From NCBI RefSeq assembly GCF_020178975.1, contig NZ_JAHXBU010000088.1, forward strand, positions 124,001 through 188,000: a stretch of DNA of 64,000 nucleotides. The letters are read 5' to 3'. The DNA comes from Cesiribacter sp. SM1 (GTDB taxonomy: Bacteria; Bacteroidota; Bacteroidia; Cytophagales; Cyclobacteriaceae). The position numbers and the translations under genes were made by a program. Shown in pieces: positions 43,598-51,058 of the stretch (positions are counted from its first letter, which is position 1; the number at the start of each line of letters is the position of its first letter). The notes below the pieces were generated by a model that saw only the letters and a program-made list of their open reading frames with translations, was not told the origin of the DNA and did no database searches.

Positions 43598-45034
43598 TCA
43601 GAATTGGAAATATATGAATGCCTGTTTTTTATCACCCAGCACAATGATTGCGCCAACTAAAAAGTAATAAAACGCCCATTTCGAAAGGCGGGGCCATTTT
43701 ACGCCAATGCGGGCAATGGCATATTCATCTTCTCTGCCAATCCATTCAATGAGCAGAAACAGGGCAATAAGCCCCAGCTCCCGGTAAGGCAGTACTTCGG
43801 GTGCAGCAAGCAGGGAAGTAGAGAAGATTTCGGATATGTAGCTCATGGCATGGCCAATATTCTCTGCCCTGAAGAAGATCCAAGCTAAAACTGTAAGTGC
43901 AAAAGTGGTGATCATACCAGCAAACTCCCTGCCTGAGGGGAGTAGCCTGCCTTCCGCTACAATGCCCATGTTAGTTCTGTTTCTTTTAGTCAGGAGCAGG
44001 GGTAAAAAGTAAATTGCGTTAAGGGCGCCCCAGGCAATAAAAGTCCAGTTGGCGCCGTGCCAGAAGCCGCTAACTATAAAGATGATAAAAGTATTGCGAA
44101 TGCTCATCCACATGCCTCCTTTACTGCCACCCAGGGGAATGTACAGGTAATCCCTGAACCAGGTAGAAAGAGAGATATGCCAGCGTCTCCAGAACTCTGC
44201 AATATCTCTTGAGAAGTAGGGGTAGGCAAAGTTGCGCATCAGGTCAAAGCCAAACAGGCGGGAGGTGCCAATGGCAATATCAGAATAGCCGGAGAAATCG
44301 CCGTAGATCTGGAAAGTAAATAACAGTGCTCCAAGTACCAGCGTACTGCCGGAATAGTCAGCTGAATTGTTAAAGATCTGGTTGGCATATTCGGCACAGT
44401 TATCTGCGATAACCACCTTTTTAAAAAGGCCCCACAAGATCTGTCTTAAGCCATCTACGGCCCTGGAGTAATCGAAGCTCCTGGGGGAGTTAAACTGCGG
44501 CAGCAGGTTGGTGGCTCTTTCAATGGGGCCTGCCACAAGTTGTGGAAAGAAACTCACATAGGCGGCAAAAGATATAAAGTCCCTGGTAGGTTCCAGTTTT
44601 CTTCTGTATACATCTATGGTGTAGCTAAGGGTCTGGAAGGTGTAAAAGCTAATGCCCACCGGCAAAATAAGGTTGAGGGAGTTGGCCTGTATCTCTCCGC
44701 CGAAAAAGGTAAATGCGGTAGTAAAGTTGTCTATAAAGAAGTTGTAGTACTTGAAAACTCCTAAAAAGCCCAGGTTAACAATAATGCTGGTCCAGAGCAG
44801 GGCTTTTCTTTTGGTGTTATCTTCCTGCTTTTCTATAAACAACCCAAGGCTGTAGTCTACTGCCGTACTGAAAATTACAAGCGACAGAAACCGCCAGTCC
44901 CACCAGCCATAGAACAGGTAGCTGGCAATCACGATCAGGAAATTCTGTAGCCGAAGGTTTTTGTTGGTTACGAACCAGTAGAGGACAAAGACTATTGGCA
45001 GAAAAATTGCAAAGTCAATAGAATTGAAGATCAT
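43598..45034 (-). CDS. MBOAT family O-acyltransferase (AlgI/DltB-like)
   Basis: A 478-residue polytopic enzyme with about 11 membrane segments. VLYWFVTNKNLRLQNFLIVIASYLFYGWWDW at the N-terminus is the AlgI pattern; SFYTFQTLSYTIDVYRR near residue 130, FPQLVAGPIERA, EFWRRWHISLSTWFRDYLYIPLGG near 290 and GFWHGANWTFIAWG near 320, containing the catalytic His, are all conserved. It would move acetyl or similar groups from a cytosolic donor across the membrane for modification of a surface polysaccharide by the SGNH partner. No polysaccharide genes are adjacent. Confidence 0.93.
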   Translation of the reverse strand: MIFNSIDFAIFLPIVFVLYWFVTNKNLRLQNFLIVIASYLFYGWWDWRFLSLVIFSTAVDYSLGLFIEKQEDNTKRKALLWTSIIVNLGFLGVFKYYNFFIDNFTTAFTFFGGEIQANSLNLILPVGISFYTFQTLSYTIDVYRRKLEPTRDFISFAAYVSFFPQLVAGPIERATNLLPQFNSPRSFDYSRAVDGLRQILWGLFKKVVIADNCAEYANQIFNNSADYSGSTLVLGALLFTFQIYGDFSGYSDIAIGTSRLFGFDLMRNFAYPYFSRDIAEFWRRWHISLSTWFRDYLYIPLGGSKGGMWMSIRNTFIIFIVSGFWHGANWTFIAWGALNAIYFLPLLLTKRNRTNMGIVAEGRLLPSGREFAGMITTFALTVLAWIFFRAENIGHAMSYISEIFSTSLLAAPEVLPYRELGLIALFLLIEWIGREDEYAIARIGVKWPRLSKWAFYYFLVGAIIVLGDKKQAFIYFQF

Positions 45035-45572
45035 CTTAAGGAATCCTCCAAAAATTGAGTTAGTTAAACTGGATGAACAAGGAAAAAAATTGGACTTTCA
45101 AAATAAACAAAGATGTCAGCAAAAAACAAGCTTTAACCCCGGATCTTTGATATGAATGTTAATTAGATAACAAATTTTTAATTGGCAGCTAATACTTCTA
45201 TCTTACATAAAATTCAGCCTGTTGTATAAAATAAGCCATTATTATAGAAGAAAATCATCTAATTATTTGCTTTTTTAATATTTTTTCGTATAATATAATA
45301 AGCAGCAGATTGCTTAAAGATATATAGTGCTAAAATTAAATGGTATTGAAACCAAGCTTGCATAGCAGCAAAAAGAATTTTTAGCCATCATCTCAGTAGG
45401 TACAGACAACCTTATACAGGTTTGTTTCCAGCCTGATGTTCTTGTAGAGAATAAGAACCATCACATAAGTTAAAATACCTTTTATTAGCTTGTCGAGGTG
45501 TTCTACGCAGGGAGACCATAATCTGTTGCTGAAATTTAAAATAATTTATTTGTTAATAATTCGTCAATACAC
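45035..45572. other. Long AT-rich intergenic region
   Basis: 538 bases, strongly AT-rich, between divergent genes. No supported ORF. On the minus strand TTATTTTG (45106-45099) is a near match to a -7 box for the MBOAT operon. The rest holds nothing recognisable. Confidence 0.45.
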
Positions 45573-45974
45573 ATGCTACACACAAGGAAGAGAACAGAAG
45601 ATTATAATGCACTTGCAGAACAGGTAATAAATTATGCTCAACGATCAGGTTATGAAGATATAAAAGCTGATTTTGAAGGTTACAACAGCCCGGCATCACT
45701 TAAGATGTTAAAGGAGGGCATTACATTAACACCGGATTTTACAGCCAGGCGTGGAAGTAGTAAGCATTATTTTGAGCTGGTAGTAAAGAACCCCGATGAA
45801 GACCAGCAGAGTACCCTGATCAGTAAGTGGAAAGCTCTTGAGGTATTTGCAAAAATGAAGGGTGGCAGCCTCAATCTTTTTGTGCCACGGGGTAGCTATA
45901 AATTTGCTGCAGAACTGGTGCAGGAACATAGTATTGATGCAAATATGATCAAGTTATCTGATATAAAAGCATAG
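45573..45974 (+). CDS. Hypothetical protein, possible restriction-endonuclease-like fold
   Basis: A 133-residue cytosolic protein not recognised with certainty. After an N-terminal helix (YNALAEQVINYAQRSG) it has LTPDFTARRGSSKHYFELVVKN, in which an Asp, a turn and a Glu/Lys-bearing strand resemble a PD-(D/E)xK nuclease core, then a helix (LISKWKALEVFAKMK) and a strand with LNLFVPRGSY. The E-to-K spacing is one pair longer than canonical. Some unnamed Bacteroidota proteins share this layout. It is isolated between two non-coding stretches; nuclease activity is only an inference. Confidence 0.55.
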   Translation: MLHTRKRTEDYNALAEQVINYAQRSGYEDIKADFEGYNSPASLKMLKEGITLTPDFTARRGSSKHYFELVVKNPDEDQQSTLISKWKALEVFAKMKGGSLNLFVPRGSYKFAAELVQEHSIDANMIKLSDIKA

Positions 45975-46281
45975 TAAAATACTCAAGTATAACCTATAAA
46001 AAGTGTAATAAGTCAATGCTTTATGCTCTGCTTCTTTAGCAGGAAATAGAGTAAGTATCATAAAGCATTCAGATTATATGCTGTATAAAAGCTTAAGTTC
46101 CAGTTGTTTCTGTTATAATGCTTTTTGTACACATAGTTGGCAGTATTCTGCCTGCTGTGTTATAAGATATAATATTTACAGCGGCTGATTTAAGCTGATT
46201 ATTTTGTATTAAGCTATCAAAGTAAAAAGGCAACAACCCATTACCGGATTGTTGCCTTTTTAGCTTTGTAAACATTATTTT
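45975..46281. other. Intergenic region between convergent genes
   Basis: 307 bases, AT-rich. The only feature seen is the terminator at 46225-46261. Confidence 0.5.
46225..46261. terminator. Bidirectional terminator downstream of the aminotransferase
   Basis: AAAAGGCAACAA (46225-46236) pairs perfectly with TTGTTGCCTTTT (46249-46260); A and T runs give a U-tract on both strands. Confidence 0.85.
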
Positions 46282-47586
46282 TTATGAGTTTACATATTCG
46301 AGCAGGGCATCCCTTAATCGGGTAAAGGTTTGTTTTAGCAGGCTTTCATTTTCCTCCAGCAGTGTTACCCTAAAGCCATTCAGGTCGGAGCAGAAAGAGG
46401 AGATGGGGACCACGCAAATGCCTGTAGCGCCCAGCAGGTAGTACACAAAACGCTTATCCAGGGCTACATCGGGAGCAGCTACCCATTTTTCAACCATTTC
46501 CCTTATTACAGGATCGGCAATTTTTAATTTCTGCTCCGGGTGCAGTACCCCTTCCTTAAAAATGATAGTATTGTAAAAAGCGCCATAGGTTTCATTAAAG
46601 CGAAGCTGTGGCACAGTACCCAGTATATCTGATATAATGCGGCTTCTGTTGCCTATGTTCTTATTTTGCTCCTGCCGGTATACGGCATAACGGCTATCGC
46701 CCATGATGCGTGGTATGGCAAGTTGTGGAAGGGTAGTGGAGCATACCTCAATCATTTTGGCATTGTCGAGCACGGCGCAGAATTTATTGAATTCTGCATC
46801 TGTTTCGCGATTGTAGTACTCCATCCAGCCACAGCGGGAACCCGGCCAGGGTAGTTCTTTGGAGATGCCCTTCATGGCAATACCGGGTACATTGCCGATT
46901 ACCTCTGCAAGGGAGTAAGCACGGGCACCATTGTAGGTGATGTTGAGGTAAATTTCATCGCTGATGAGCATGAGCTTAAACTCCCTTGCAATCTCTACAA
47001 TCCGTTTTAGCGTCTCCAGGGGGTATACCATGCCCGTTGGGTTATCCGGATTGATGATGAGGATGCCAATGATGTTGGGGTTGTACTTAACCTTAAGGTA
47101 AAGGTCGTCCAGATCGGGATACCAGTGGTTGTCCGGATCTAGCTTATAGGTAATAGGCTCCTGTCCGGCATGCGCTGCTTCGGCAGAGGAGTGAGTAGAG
47201 TAGGCAGGTGAGGGGCCAATTACGCGCAGGCCCGGGTTTATGTACTGATAAACCTTGCCAATAGCATCGCCCAGCCCGTTGAAGAACAGAATATCATCTG
47301 CTTTGATCTGTGCCCCACCGCGTTCATTGTTCAGGCTGGCCAGAAATTTACGGGTTTCCAGCACACCTTTCGAGGGGCAGTAGCTGTAGCTGCGGTTATC
47401 CAGGGTTAGGCCGGAGATAATTTCCTTCATCCACTGAGGCACAATTGCATTTTTCTGAATGGGATCACCAATATTCTCCCAGTACACAGCCTGCCCTGCC
47501 TGCTGAACCAGTTCTGCTTTCTTCACAATTTCCCTAATCTCGTAGGTTAGCTCTTTGGCTCCGGCACTTAATATTTTATGTCTCAT
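46282..47586 (-). CDS. Class I/II PLP-dependent aminotransferase
   Basis: A 434-residue fold-type I aminotransferase. NIGDPIQKN near residue 40 is the N-terminal substrate loop, INPDNPTGMVYP near 175 the PLP-binding Asn/Pro motif, LISDEIYLNITY near 212 carries the PLP Asp/Tyr, KGISKELPWPGSRCGW near 243 carries the Schiff-base Lys, and SDLNGFRVTLLEE near the C-terminus holds the carboxylate-binding Arg. The length and N-terminus resemble alanine or valine-pyruvate type enzymes. The start at 47586 (MRHKILSAG) is preferred over 47601. It is divergent from the ilv operon, which suggests but does not prove a branched-chain or alanine role. Confidence 0.88.
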   Translation of the reverse strand: MRHKILSAGAKELTYEIREIVKKAELVQQAGQAVYWENIGDPIQKNAIVPQWMKEIISGLTLDNRSYSYCPSKGVLETRKFLASLNNERGGAQIKADDILFFNGLGDAIGKVYQYINPGLRVIGPSPAYSTHSSAEAAHAGQEPITYKLDPDNHWYPDLDDLYLKVKYNPNIIGILIINPDNPTGMVYPLETLKRIVEIAREFKLMLISDEIYLNITYNGARAYSLAEVIGNVPGIAMKGISKELPWPGSRCGWMEYYNRETDAEFNKFCAVLDNAKMIEVCSTTLPQLAIPRIMGDSRYAVYRQEQNKNIGNRSRIISDILGTVPQLRFNETYGAFYNTIIFKEGVLHPEQKLKIADPVIREMVEKWVAAPDVALDKRFVYYLLGATGICVVPISSFCSDLNGFRVTLLEENESLLKQTFTRLRDALLEYVNS

Positions 47587-47720
47587 AGGTAGAGGATGCA
47601 CTAAACGGGCGTAAAATTAGGGCTTTAATAGATTGAAAAACAAATAACTGCTATAAGTGATCGCTAAAATATGTTTGATCGCTATTTTATATCTTTTTAT
47701 AAAAATATTTCAGAATAATA

Positions 47721-47751
47721 TTTTGAAATACGAAAATGCCTTTTATTTTTG
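47721..47751 (+). promoter_or_regulatory. Promoter of the ilv operon
   Basis: TATTTTTG (47744-47751) matches TANNTTTG exactly, with TTTG at 47722-47725 at 18-base spacing. Transcription should begin near 47755-47759, within a few bases of the first leader peptide ATG at 47760. Confidence 0.7.
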
Positions 47752-47759
47752 CCTTAGTG

Positions 47760-47837
47760 ATGAACAAACTACAGCAAATTACAGCCATTATTATTACCGT
47801 CGTGGTCGTACCACGAGGAACAGGGATGGTTTGCTAA
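47760..47837 (+). CDS. ilv leader peptide 1
   Basis: A 25-codon ORF starting MNKLQQITA and then IIITVVVVPRG, ending in VC before TAA (47835-47837). Seven of eight consecutive codons are Ile or Val (47787-47810), the end products of the operon, with Thr the exception. This is the composition of E. coli ilv leader peptides, and the peptide is followed at once by an antiterminator/terminator pair and the ilv genes, so it is very likely a ribosome-sensing leader and not a functional protein. A 6-bp hairpin (TCGTGG 47800-47805, CCACGA 47811-47816) lies within the Val codons. Little or no 5' untranslated leader appears to precede it. Confidence 0.88.
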   Translation: MNKLQQITAIIITVVVVPRGTGMVC

Positions 47838-47894
47838 TACGGAAGAAGATTTCAAGATAAACAGCAGCAACCATCTCTTAGAGGTGGTTTTTTT
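47823..47894 (+). terminator. Attenuator 1 of the ilv operon (antiterminator/terminator)
   Basis: Terminator: AACCATCTC (47869-47877) pairs with GAGGTGGTT (47881-47889), nine pairs with one G-U, loop of three, then seven T (47888-47894). Competing antiterminator: GGGATGGTT (47823-47831), inside the last codons of leader peptide 1, pairs with the same AACCATCTC over nine positions with one G-U. A ribosome at the stop codon (47835) would cover the antiterminator strand and allow termination; one stalled in the Ile/Val run would leave it free. Confidence 0.85.
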
Positions 47895-47922
47895 GTTTTC
47901 AAGGACTGGAAAAGAACAAATC

Positions 47923-47982
47923 ATGAAAATAGCGCAACAGGTCATTATTTCTGTCATTATTATTCCTCACCCGCCGGGCTGA
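47923..47982 (+). CDS. ilv leader peptide 2
   Basis: A 19-codon ORF reading MKIAQQVIISVIIIPHPPG, with eight Ile or Val residues in all; seven lie in the run V-I-I-S-V-I-I-I (47941-47964). It starts 28 bases after the T-run of the first terminator and stops at TGA 47980-47982. The upstream bases are A-rich with no clear Shine-Dalgarno, as usual for Bacteroidota. It belongs to a second attenuator just downstream. The end, PPG before the stop, is a sequence known to slow ribosomes without EF-P. As with peptide 1, the peptide itself is probably not functional. Confidence 0.87.
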   Translation: MKIAQQVIISVIIIPHPPG

Positions 47983-48051
47983 AAGGAGCAGGACCTGTTG
48001 ACACCAACATCACATGCCTTTCGGAGCCCACAGCACTGAAAGGCATTTTTT
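47935..48051 (+). terminator. Attenuator 2 of the ilv operon (antiterminator/terminator)
   Basis: Terminator: ATGCCTTTC (48014-48022) pairs perfectly with GAAAGGCAT (48038-48046), followed by six T (48046-48051). Antiterminator: CTGAAAGG (47979-47986), overlapping the leader 2 stop codon, pairs with CCTTTCGG (48017-48024), with one G-U. A protector stem CAACAGGTC (47935-47943) pairs perfectly with GACCTGTTG (47992-48000) and encloses the control codons. The two terminators act in series before ilvE. Confidence 0.85.
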
Positions 48052-48096
48052 ATTGCCGAAGCTGAACAAGATTTACAACCTGAAACAAAAGAATAT

Positions 48097-48996
48097 ATGT
48101 ACTTCAATAGCAATACCCTCGCTTTTTCCGACGGCGCATTTATCAAGGCACAGGATGCTGGCTGTAACCTGCACAGCCAGTCGCTCCATTATGGATTTTC
48201 AGTATTTGAAGGAATCAGGGCCTACAAAACCCCTGCCGGTACGCAGGTTTTCAAAGCAAAAGAGCATTACGAGCGTTTGCATTATTCAGCAAAAGCCATT
48301 GGGCTGCCGCTGCAGTATTCCGTAGAGGAGCTCACAGCCATTACTTACCAGCTGCTGGAGCTGAACGGATTGCAGGATGCATACATAAGACCCCTGGTGT
48401 ATGCTGCAGATGCGCATATGAGCCTTACAGCACCTGCAGCCAGCAACGTGTTTATGGCAGCCTGGGACTGGCCTAAGCTACTGGGGAATAAGATGCTGCG
48501 TCTGATGGTATCTCCTTACCAGCGGCCAAATCCCAAAGCCGTGCCGCTGGAAGCAAAGGTATCCGGCCATTATGTTAATTCTATTATGGCCAGCTCCCAT
48601 GCAAAAGCTCAGGGCTACGACGAAGCGCTGCTGCTGGATATGAATGGCTATGTGGCTGAAGGACCAGGCGCCAATTTCTTTTATGAAAAGAGAGGAGAAC
48701 TGTTTACGGCACCATGCGGAAGCATTTTGCGTGGCATCACCCGCAATACTATTATAGAACTGGCACAGGAAGCAGGTATAACCGTACACGAGCAGTACTT
48801 TACACCAGATGCGCTTAAAGATGCAGAAGGAGCCTTTATGACAGGTACTGCAGCCGAGGTAGCGGGTGTTGCTTCTGTAAATAGTTACAGCTTTAACAGG
48901 CCCTTTGCAGAAACATTAGGAGGAATGCTGGCCGCGCGTTACCAGGCACTGGTGACGGCTTGTGTGGCAGGCGCAACCAATGAAGTTGTGGCTTAA
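48097..48996 (+). CDS. ilvE: Branched-chain amino acid aminotransferase
   Basis: A 299-residue fold-type IV PLP enzyme, first gene of the ilv operon. LHYGFSVFEGIRAYKT near residue 31, the catalytic Lys in LEAKVSGHYVNSIMAS near residue 153, and ANFFYEKRGELFTAP, GSILRGITRNTIIELA and FMTGTAAEVAGV toward the C-terminus are all conserved family blocks. It transfers the amino group between glutamate and the 2-keto acids of Val, Ile and Leu. It lies 45 bases after the second attenuator terminator. ilvD follows after a 373-base gap. Confidence 0.95.
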   Translation: MYFNSNTLAFSDGAFIKAQDAGCNLHSQSLHYGFSVFEGIRAYKTPAGTQVFKAKEHYERLHYSAKAIGLPLQYSVEELTAITYQLLELNGLQDAYIRPLVYAADAHMSLTAPAASNVFMAAWDWPKLLGNKMLRLMVSPYQRPNPKAVPLEAKVSGHYVNSIMASSHAKAQGYDEALLLDMNGYVAEGPGANFFYEKRGELFTAPCGSILRGITRNTIIELAQEAGITVHEQYFTPDALKDAEGAFMTGTAAEVAGVASVNSYSFNRPFAETLGGMLAARYQALVTACVAGATNEVVA

Positions 48997-49369
48997 AAGG
49001 GTTTTTGCAGAATAAAAAGCTGCTCCAGACCCGTAAAACCTGCTGTTATATCCTGTAAATTTCGCTGTAAAATGGGTGGCAGATCTTTTTAGAGATTGTA
49101 TATTTATATACATATAGTACTGATAGTTAGTTAGTTACAAATTGAAAGAGCAGGTTTAGAAATAGTAGGAAACTGTAAAAAAAGGTTTCAGGGGCAGCAT
49201 GCAAAGACTGTACTTTGTATTCAGAAGGTGTAAAATATAATTGCGCCAGCGGTATTACCGCTTTTTAAAACAGATAAAGATAAACAAGGGAGCCTGATAA
49301 TCAGTCAGATGGCTCTTAACCGATGCCTGGAGTGAATTAGTAACACAGGTTCATAAGAGATAAATAAGA
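48997..49369. other. Gap between ilvE and ilvD
   Basis: 373 bases without a supported gene. A palindrome TGTATAT-tt-ATATACA lies at 49097-49112 and an intrinsic terminator at 49248-49266. A 13-codon ORF at 49199-49240 ends just before the terminator but lacks Ile/Val runs. Confidence 0.5.
49248..49266 (+). terminator. Intrinsic terminator between ilvE and ilvD
   Basis: AGCGGT (49248-49253) pairs perfectly with ACCGCT (49257-49262), loop of three, then five T. It could end part of the ilvE transcripts or be a further attenuation point ahead of ilvD. Confidence 0.65.
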
Positions 49370-51058
49370 ATGTCATTAAAGAAATACAGCCGCATTTATA
49401 CGCAAGACGATAGTCTGCCAGCCTCTCAGGCCATGTTGATTGGTTCAGGTTTATCAGAAGAAGATCTGCGGAAACCATTTGTGGGCGTTTGCTCTACCGG
49501 CTTTGAAGGCAATACCTGTAATATGCACCTTGATGAGCTGGCTAACCTGGTAAAGCAGGGAATGCAGGGCCTGGGATTGGTTGGTTTGCGCTTTAACACC
49601 ATTGGCGTTAGCGATGGAATTACCAATGGCAACCAGGGCATGCGCTATTCACTGGTATCGCGTGAAATTATTGCAGACTCTATTGAGGCCATGGCCGGTG
49701 CTCACAATTACGATGCCCTTGCCTGTGTGGTTGGTTGCGATAAAAATATGCCGGGCTCGCTAATAGCCATGGCACGCTTAAACCGCCCGGGCATGATGGT
49801 GTACGGTGGTACCATAAAAGGAGGAAACTGGAAAGGCCAGAAGCTTAACATTGTTTCCTGCTTTGAGGCTTACGGCAAGAAACTGAAGGGCGAGATCTCG
49901 GAAGAAGATTATAAAGGCGTTATTAAAAATGCCTGCCCCGGACCAGGTGCCTGTGGTGGTATGTACACAGCCAACACCATGGCTTCGGCAGCAGAGGCAC
50001 TGGGTATGTCAGTACCCTATACCTCATCTGTACCTGCTGTTAGCCAGGAAAAAAAGGACGAGTGCCTGCAGGCAGGAAATTACCTGCGCATTTTGCTGGA
50101 GCAGGACCTCAAGCCACGTGATATCATGGTGCGCGAAGCATTTGAGAATGCCATGGTGCTGATCACAGTGCTTGGTGGCTCTACCAATGCTGTAATACAC
50201 CTGCTGGCCATTGCCAGTGCGGCTGGAGTAAAACTAACCATTGATGATTTTCAGGCTGTAAGCCGCAAAACCCCCGTACTGGCCGATCTGAAGCCTAGTG
50301 GTAAGTACCTGATGGAAGATCTTTGCAGCATGGGCGGTGTGCCTGCCGTAATGAAAACCCTGTTGCAGGAAGGCCTGATCGTTGGTGACCTGCCAACCGT
50401 AACAGGCAAAACCATTGCTGAAAACCTGCAGAATGTAAAACCACTGGGCCAGGAGCAGGACCTGCTGCGACCGCTTTCTAACCCCATCAAAGCCGATGGC
50501 CATATCCAGATCCTGTATGGAAACCTGGCTCCAAAAGGCTCGGTTGCGAAAATTACAGGCAAGGAAGGCCTTAAGTTCGAAGGTCCTGCCAAAGTGTTTA
50601 ACTCTGAGGAAGCCCTGAATGAAGGCATTTCCACAGGTGAAGTAAAAGAGGGACAGGTAGTGGTGATCCGCTATGTAGGCCCAAAAGGTGGCCCGGGTAT
50701 GCCTGAAATGCTAAAACCAACCTCTGCCATTATGGGGGCCGGTTTGGGCAGTAAGGTAGCGCTGATCACAGATGGACGTTTCTCCGGTGGTACGCATGGT
50801 TTTGTAATTGGTCATGTGTGTCCCGAAGCTTATGATGGAGGACCTTTGGCACTTGTAGAAGATGGTGACTGGATTACCCTGGATATTGCCACCAACAGCA
50901 TTCACCTTCATGTTGATGAAACCTTATTGCAGGAGCGCCGCCAGCGCTGGACAAGACCTGCCTTTAACGCACAGAGAGGCGTTTTACTTAAGTATGCTAA
51001 AACAGTAAGTGAAGCCAGTAGCGGATGTATAACAGATTTAGATGAAACAAGTAACTAG
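49370..51058 (+). CDS. ilvD: Dihydroxy-acid dehydratase
   Basis: A 562-residue iron-sulfur enzyme of the IlvD/Edd family, the usual length. The cluster cysteines are in GNTCNMH near residue 50, GCDKNMPGS near residue 123 and [16 protein letters not shown] near 190. [25 protein letters not shown] near 465 is the C-terminal signature. It converts dihydroxy-isovalerate and dihydroxy-methylvalerate to keto acids in Val and Ile synthesis. Its end overlaps the start of ilvB by 17 bases. A terminator precedes it. Confidence 0.97.
   Translation: MSLKKYSRIYTQDDSLPASQAMLIGSGLSEEDLRKPFVGVCSTGFEGNTCNMHLDELANLVKQGMQGLGLVGLRFNTIGVSDGITNGNQGMRYSLVSREIIADSIEAMAGAHNYDALACVVGCDKNMPGSLIAMARLNRPGMMVYGGTIKGGNWKGQKLNIVSCFEAYGKKLKGEISEEDYKGVIKNACPGPGACGGMYTANTMASAAEALGMSVPYTSSVPAVSQEKKDECLQAGNYLRILLEQDLKPRDIMVREAFENAMVLITVLGGSTNAVIHLLAIASAAGVKLTIDDFQAVSRKTPVLADLKPSGKYLMEDLCSMGGVPAVMKTLLQEGLIVGDLPTVTGKTIAENLQNVKPLGQEQDLLRPLSNPIKADGHIQILYGNLAPKGSVAKITGKEGLKFEGPAKVFNSEEALNEGISTGEVKEGQVVVIRYVGPKGGPGMPEMLKPTSAIMGAGLGSKVALITDGRFSGGTHGFVIGHVCPEAYDGGPLALVEDGDWITLDIATNSIHLHVDETLLQERRQRWTRPAFNAQRGVLLKYAKTVSEASSGCITDLDETSN

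Noticed and set aside
47657-47860. 67-codon ORF overlapping ilv leader peptide 1 in another frame
   Set aside because: It crosses the promoter, has no family resemblance, and its frame conflicts with the much better supported leader peptide.
49199-49240. 13-codon ORF before the ilvE-ilvD terminator as a third ilv leader peptide
   Set aside because: It has only one Val, one Leu and one Ile codon and no run of control codons, and no clear antiterminator was found.
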